Positions 4,351-6,968 of a DNA stretch of 6,968 nucleotides are shown here, one piece after another. The notes beneath the pieces were generated by a model. The model was given only the letters and a program-made list of their open reading frames with translations. It was not told where the DNA came from and did no database searches. Positions within the stretch are counted from its first letter, which is position 1. Each line of letters begins with the position of its first letter. Position numbers and translations under genes: made by a program. This DNA is from an uncultured Clostridia bacterium. GTDB lineage: Bacteria; Bacillota; Clostridia; Oscillospirales; Oscillospiraceae. The stretch lies in contig CAMGRA010000045.1 in the NCBI GenBank assembly GCA_946061345.1, positions 1-6,968 on the forward strand, in the 5' to 3' direction.

Positions 4351-6950
4351 TTTGCGTCATACCAGCTTTCACCCATTTTGGCTTCCGCGACCAGGGGCAC
4401 CGTCAGCCTGACGGCGCTTTCCATGGCCTCGGTCACGATGTCCATGACGCGCTGAGCCTCAAAGGCCGGACACTCGACGATGAGTTCGTCATGGACCTGC
4501 AGGATCAGCCTCGCCTGCAGCGCCTGCTCCTCCAGGGTGCGGAACACCCGGACCATAGCCAGCTTGATGATGTCGGCGGCCGTTCCCTGGACCGGCGTGT
4601 TGAGGGCGATACGCTCCGCCCCGCTGCGGACATTGAAATTGGTGCTGTTGATCTCCGGGATCTTTCTCCGGCGGTGGAAAGCAGTCTCTACATAGCTCTG
4701 CTCCCGCGCCGTTTCCACGATGCGCTTCATATAATCCCGGACGCCGCTGTATTTGCTCAGGTAGCTGTTGATATATTCCTTGGCCTCGGCACGGCTGACG
4801 CCGATGTCCTGGGCCAGAGAGAATTCGGAAATGCCGTAGACGATGCCGAAATTCACCGCCTTGGCATGGCGGCGCATGAGAGGCGTGACCTGCTCCAGAG
4901 GCACGTTGAACACCTGGGAGGCAGTGACGCTGTGGAAGTCCTCGCCGGAGCGGAAGGCCGCCTGCATCTGCCGGTCGTCTGCGATATGGGCCAGTACCCG
5001 CAGCTCAATTTGAGAGTAATCCGCGTCCACAAAGACCCAGTCGTCGCGAGGTACGAACATCTTCCGTATCTCGCTGCCCAGTTCCGTCCGCACGGGAATA
5101 TTCTGCAGATTCGGCTCTGTGGAGGACAGCCGTCCCGTGGCGGTGACCATATTCTGGAAGGTGGTGTGGATGCGGCCGTCGGCGGCGATCTCCTTTTGCA
5201 GGCCGTCGGCATAGGTGGACTTCAGCTTGGTCAGCATACGGTAGTCCATGATCGCCTGCACCACGGGATGCTTGTCCCGCAGAGCCTCCAGCACCTCGGC
5301 GTTGGTGGAATAGCCGCTCTTGGTCTTTTTGACCGGCGGCAGCTTCAGCTTATCAAAGAGAAGCTCTCCCAACTGCTTGGTGGAGTTGATATTGAATTCC
5401 TCGCCGGCAACCTCGAAGATCAGCGCCTCGCAGTCGGAAATGCGGGCGCAGAGCATATCACCGAAGCTTTGCAGCGCGCCCCGATCCACCAGGACACCGT
5501 CGCGCTCCATCTCCGCCAAAACGCGGCAGAGAGGCAGCTCCACGTCAAAATAGAGCTTGTCACTGCCCTGCTGGCGCAGTTGGGTCAGAAGCGGCTCATA
5601 GACCGCCTCCACCGCCGCAACGGCGCTGAACAGCACGCCCTCCGGCGTGGTGTCGGTAGCGGACGGCAGGGTAAAATGCCCGTAGGCCTCGGCAACGGCG
5701 GGAAGCTCGTATTTGCCCCGCGTGGCATCGAGAAGATAGGCCGCCAGCGCGGTGTCAAAAATGAAGCCCTCCACCGGCAGACTCTGTTCCAGCAGCTTGC
5801 GCATCAGGGATTTTAAGTCGTGGGTGAGTTTTTTGACCCGGTCTGTCAGCAGCAGCCGCAGCGCCGCTTCATAGTCCGCACCCAGGTCCTCCCGGGTGAA
5901 ATAGTACATAGTGCACTCCACCTGCACCGCGCAGGCAGACAGATCCTCCCGGAAGAGGATGGGGACAAAGTCCCGCGCCGCAAAGACCTCCGCCAGCTCC
6001 TGTGCACGGGCGAGGGTCGTCACGGTCTGGCTGGTACATTCCCCGAGGACGACCTCGGAGCTTTCCTCCTCAAAGGCAGCCGAGCGCAGGCCGTAGCGGT
6101 CAATGAGCTTTTGGAATTCCAGCCGGACAAACAGGTCGTAAAGCTCTTTGCGTCTGGGTTCCCGCACCAGATTTTCCTCCGGCGCAAAGTGAATGGGCGC
6201 GTTGCGGCGGATGGTCGCCAGGTCATAGGACAGATAGGCGCTCTCCTTACCGTTTTGCAGCTTTTCATAGAGCTTTCCCTTCATATTTTCCGGCGTCAGG
6301 TTCTCATAGACCCCGTCCAGATTCCCGTACTTTTTCAGCAGATCCCCCGCCGTTTTAGGCCCGACGCCTGCCACGCCGGGGATATTGTCGGAGCTGTCGC
6401 CCATGAGGGCTTTCAGGTCGATAAGGCGCAGCGGTTCCAGGCCGTATTCCTCAAAGAACACAGCCGGTGTGTAATTTGTCGTGATGGTCTGGCCTGCCTG
6501 AGAGCGCACCAGCTTCACCGTCACGTTCTCATCCACAAGCTGCAGGCTGTCGCGATCGCCGGTAAGGATGACGCACTTCCAGCCCTCCCGGCCGCAGATG
6601 GCCGCCACGGTGCCGATCACGTCGTCGGCCTCCCAGCCCTGGCACTCGTAGATGGGGATGTTCATGGCGGCAAGGACCTGCTTCATCACAGGCATCTGCA
6701 TGGCAAGCTCCTCGGGCATCCCGTGGCGGGTCGCCTTGTAGCCCTCGTATTGCAAGTGGCGGAAGGTGGGGCCGTGGAGGTCAAAGGCAACGCACAGGGC
6801 ATCGGGCTTTTCCTCCGCCGTGACCTTTTGCAGAATATTCAGGAAGCCGAAGATGGCGTTGGTATACAGGCCCTCCCGGGTGGTCAGCGGCCGCACGCCG
6901 TAAAAGGCGCGGTTGATGACGCTGTTGCCATCCAATATCATCAGCTTCAT
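4347..6950 (-). CDS. polA: DNA polymerase I (5' nuclease plus polymerase; proofreading site degenerate)
   Basis: An 867-residue polymerase that removes primers and fills gaps in lagging-strand maturation and excision repair. Residues 1 to about 290 are the 5' nuclease: D7, D57 (AFDLHGPTFR), EADD (D109, D110), GDRD (D132, D134) and GDSSDNIPG (D185, D188), all intact, with a helix-hairpin-helix GVAGVGPKTA. About 300-460 is the 3'-5' exonuclease fold without its catalytic acids: no DxE at the first motif and no clear second or third motif. About 465-867 is the polymerase: TGRLSSTEPNLQNIP (605-619), motif A DYSQIELR with D644 and E649, motif B R693-x3-K697-x3-F701-x3-Y705, and motif C Q818-VHDE with D821 and E822. 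ATG at 6950 has GGGAGG (6957-6962) 6 nt upstream. It heads the polA-rimI-tsaD operon; its promoter lies beyond the window edge. Confidence 0.98.
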   Translation of the reverse strand: MKLMILDGNSVINRAFYGVRPLTTREGLYTNAIFGFLNILQKVTAEEKPDALCVAFDLHGPTFRHLQYEGYKATRHGMPEELAMQMPVMKQVLAAMNIPIYECQGWEADDVIGTVAAICGREGWKCVILTGDRDSLQLVDENVTVKLVRSQAGQTITTNYTPAVFFEEYGLEPLRLIDLKALMGDSSDNIPGVAGVGPKTAGDLLKKYGNLDGVYENLTPENMKGKLYEKLQNGKESAYLSYDLATIRRNAPIHFAPEENLVREPRRKELYDLFVRLEFQKLIDRYGLRSAAFEEESSEVVLGECTSQTVTTLARAQELAEVFAARDFVPILFREDLSACAVQVECTMYYFTREDLGADYEAALRLLLTDRVKKLTHDLKSLMRKLLEQSLPVEGFIFDTALAAYLLDATRGKYELPAVAEAYGHFTLPSATDTTPEGVLFSAVAAVEAVYEPLLTQLRQQGSDKLYFDVELPLCRVLAEMERDGVLVDRGALQSFGDMLCARISDCEALIFEVAGEEFNINSTKQLGELLFDKLKLPPVKKTKSGYSTNAEVLEALRDKHPVVQAIMDYRMLTKLKSTYADGLQKEIAADGRIHTTFQNMVTATGRLSSTEPNLQNIPVRTELGSEIRKMFVPRDDWVFVDADYSQIELRVLAHIADDRQMQAAFRSGEDFHSVTASQVFNVPLEQVTPLMRRHAKAVNFGIVYGISEFSLAQDIGVSRAEAKEYINSYLSKYSGVRDYMKRIVETAREQSYVETAFHRRRKIPEINSTNFNVRSGAERIALNTPVQGTAADIIKLAMVRVFRTLEEQALQARLILQVHDELIVECPAFEAQRVMDIVTEAMESAVRLTVPLVAEAKMGESWYDAK

Positions 6951-6956
6951 AGCGTT

Positions 6957-6962
6957 CCTCCC
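6957..6962 (-). promoter_or_regulatory. Ribosome-binding site of polA
   Basis: The minus strand reads GGGAGG, 6 nt, then ATG at 6950. It supports the first methionine (MKLMILDGN) over the methionine three codons later. Only 18 nt upstream of polA are inside the window, so no promoter can be judged. Confidence 0.8.
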
Positions 6963-6968
6963 ATTTAT

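Noticed and set aside
4239..5816. A 525-codon open frame on the plus strand
   Set aside because: It lies wholly antisense to rimI/polA. polA has every catalytic motif and a good ribosome-binding site, whereas this translation is rich in H, R, G and D with no recognisable domain, which is typical of antisense frames in GC-rich genes.
1..6968. CRISPR array, insertion sequence, tRNA or defence island
   Set aside because: No regularly spaced repeats, transposase-like product, terminal inverted repeats, tRNA cloverleaf or defence-type protein was found on either strand. The genes are core housekeeping and redox functions.

Overview
The window looks like chromosomal sequence from a GC-rich, strictly anaerobic member of the Clostridia. 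An Oscillospiraceae-like gut bacterium is my best guess, inferred from gene content and protein style rather than from any search. The evidence is canonical Gram-positive ribosome-binding sites (AGGAGG, GGGGAGG), sigma-70/A-type promoters, a rubrerythrin, a small ferredoxin:thioredoxin-reductase-like protein, and a DNA polymerase I whose proofreading site has been lost. I see no insertion sequence, tRNA, rRNA, CRISPR array or phage gene.

Layout. (1) 1-425, minus strand: the N-terminal 141 residues of an ABC transporter ATPase of the LolD/MacB type, cut by the window edge just inside its signature motif, with its own extended -10 promoter at 458-466. (2) 619-1158, minus strand: family I inorganic pyrophosphatase (ppa), with a promoter at 1187-1215 and a strong terminator at 543-586. 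(3) 1299-2574, plus strand: a compact redox operon with one good promoter (1299-1327), then a 66-residue FTR-catalytic-like iron-sulfur protein, thioredoxin and rubrerythrin, closed by a terminator at 2527-2574. (4) 2575-2854: an AT-rich, gene-free spacer between convergent operons, carrying repeated TTTGCA-type motifs. (5) 2855-6950, minus strand: a tightly packed polA-rimI-tsaD operon. polA and rimI overlap as ATGA, rimI and tsaD are 1 nt apart, and a terminator lies at 2855-2891. The operon promoter is beyond the right edge.

How the parts fit. The redox operon can be read as an electron route: ferredoxin to the FTR-like Fe-S protein, to thioredoxin, with rubrerythrin removing peroxide. Only the genes and their order are seen; the route is inferred. 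The FTR-like protein is the most interesting item. It keeps three CxC pairs, but the middle pair is shifted relative to the classical FTR fingerprint, and no variable (FtrA/FtrV) subunit is encoded nearby. The minus-strand operon combines DNA repair and replication (PolA) with translation-related modification (RimI on ribosomal protein S18, TsaD on tRNA t6A).

Most of the window is ordinary housekeeping sequence. I find no convincing wholly new system. The FTR/Trx/Rbr operon and its regulation are the best candidates for follow-up.
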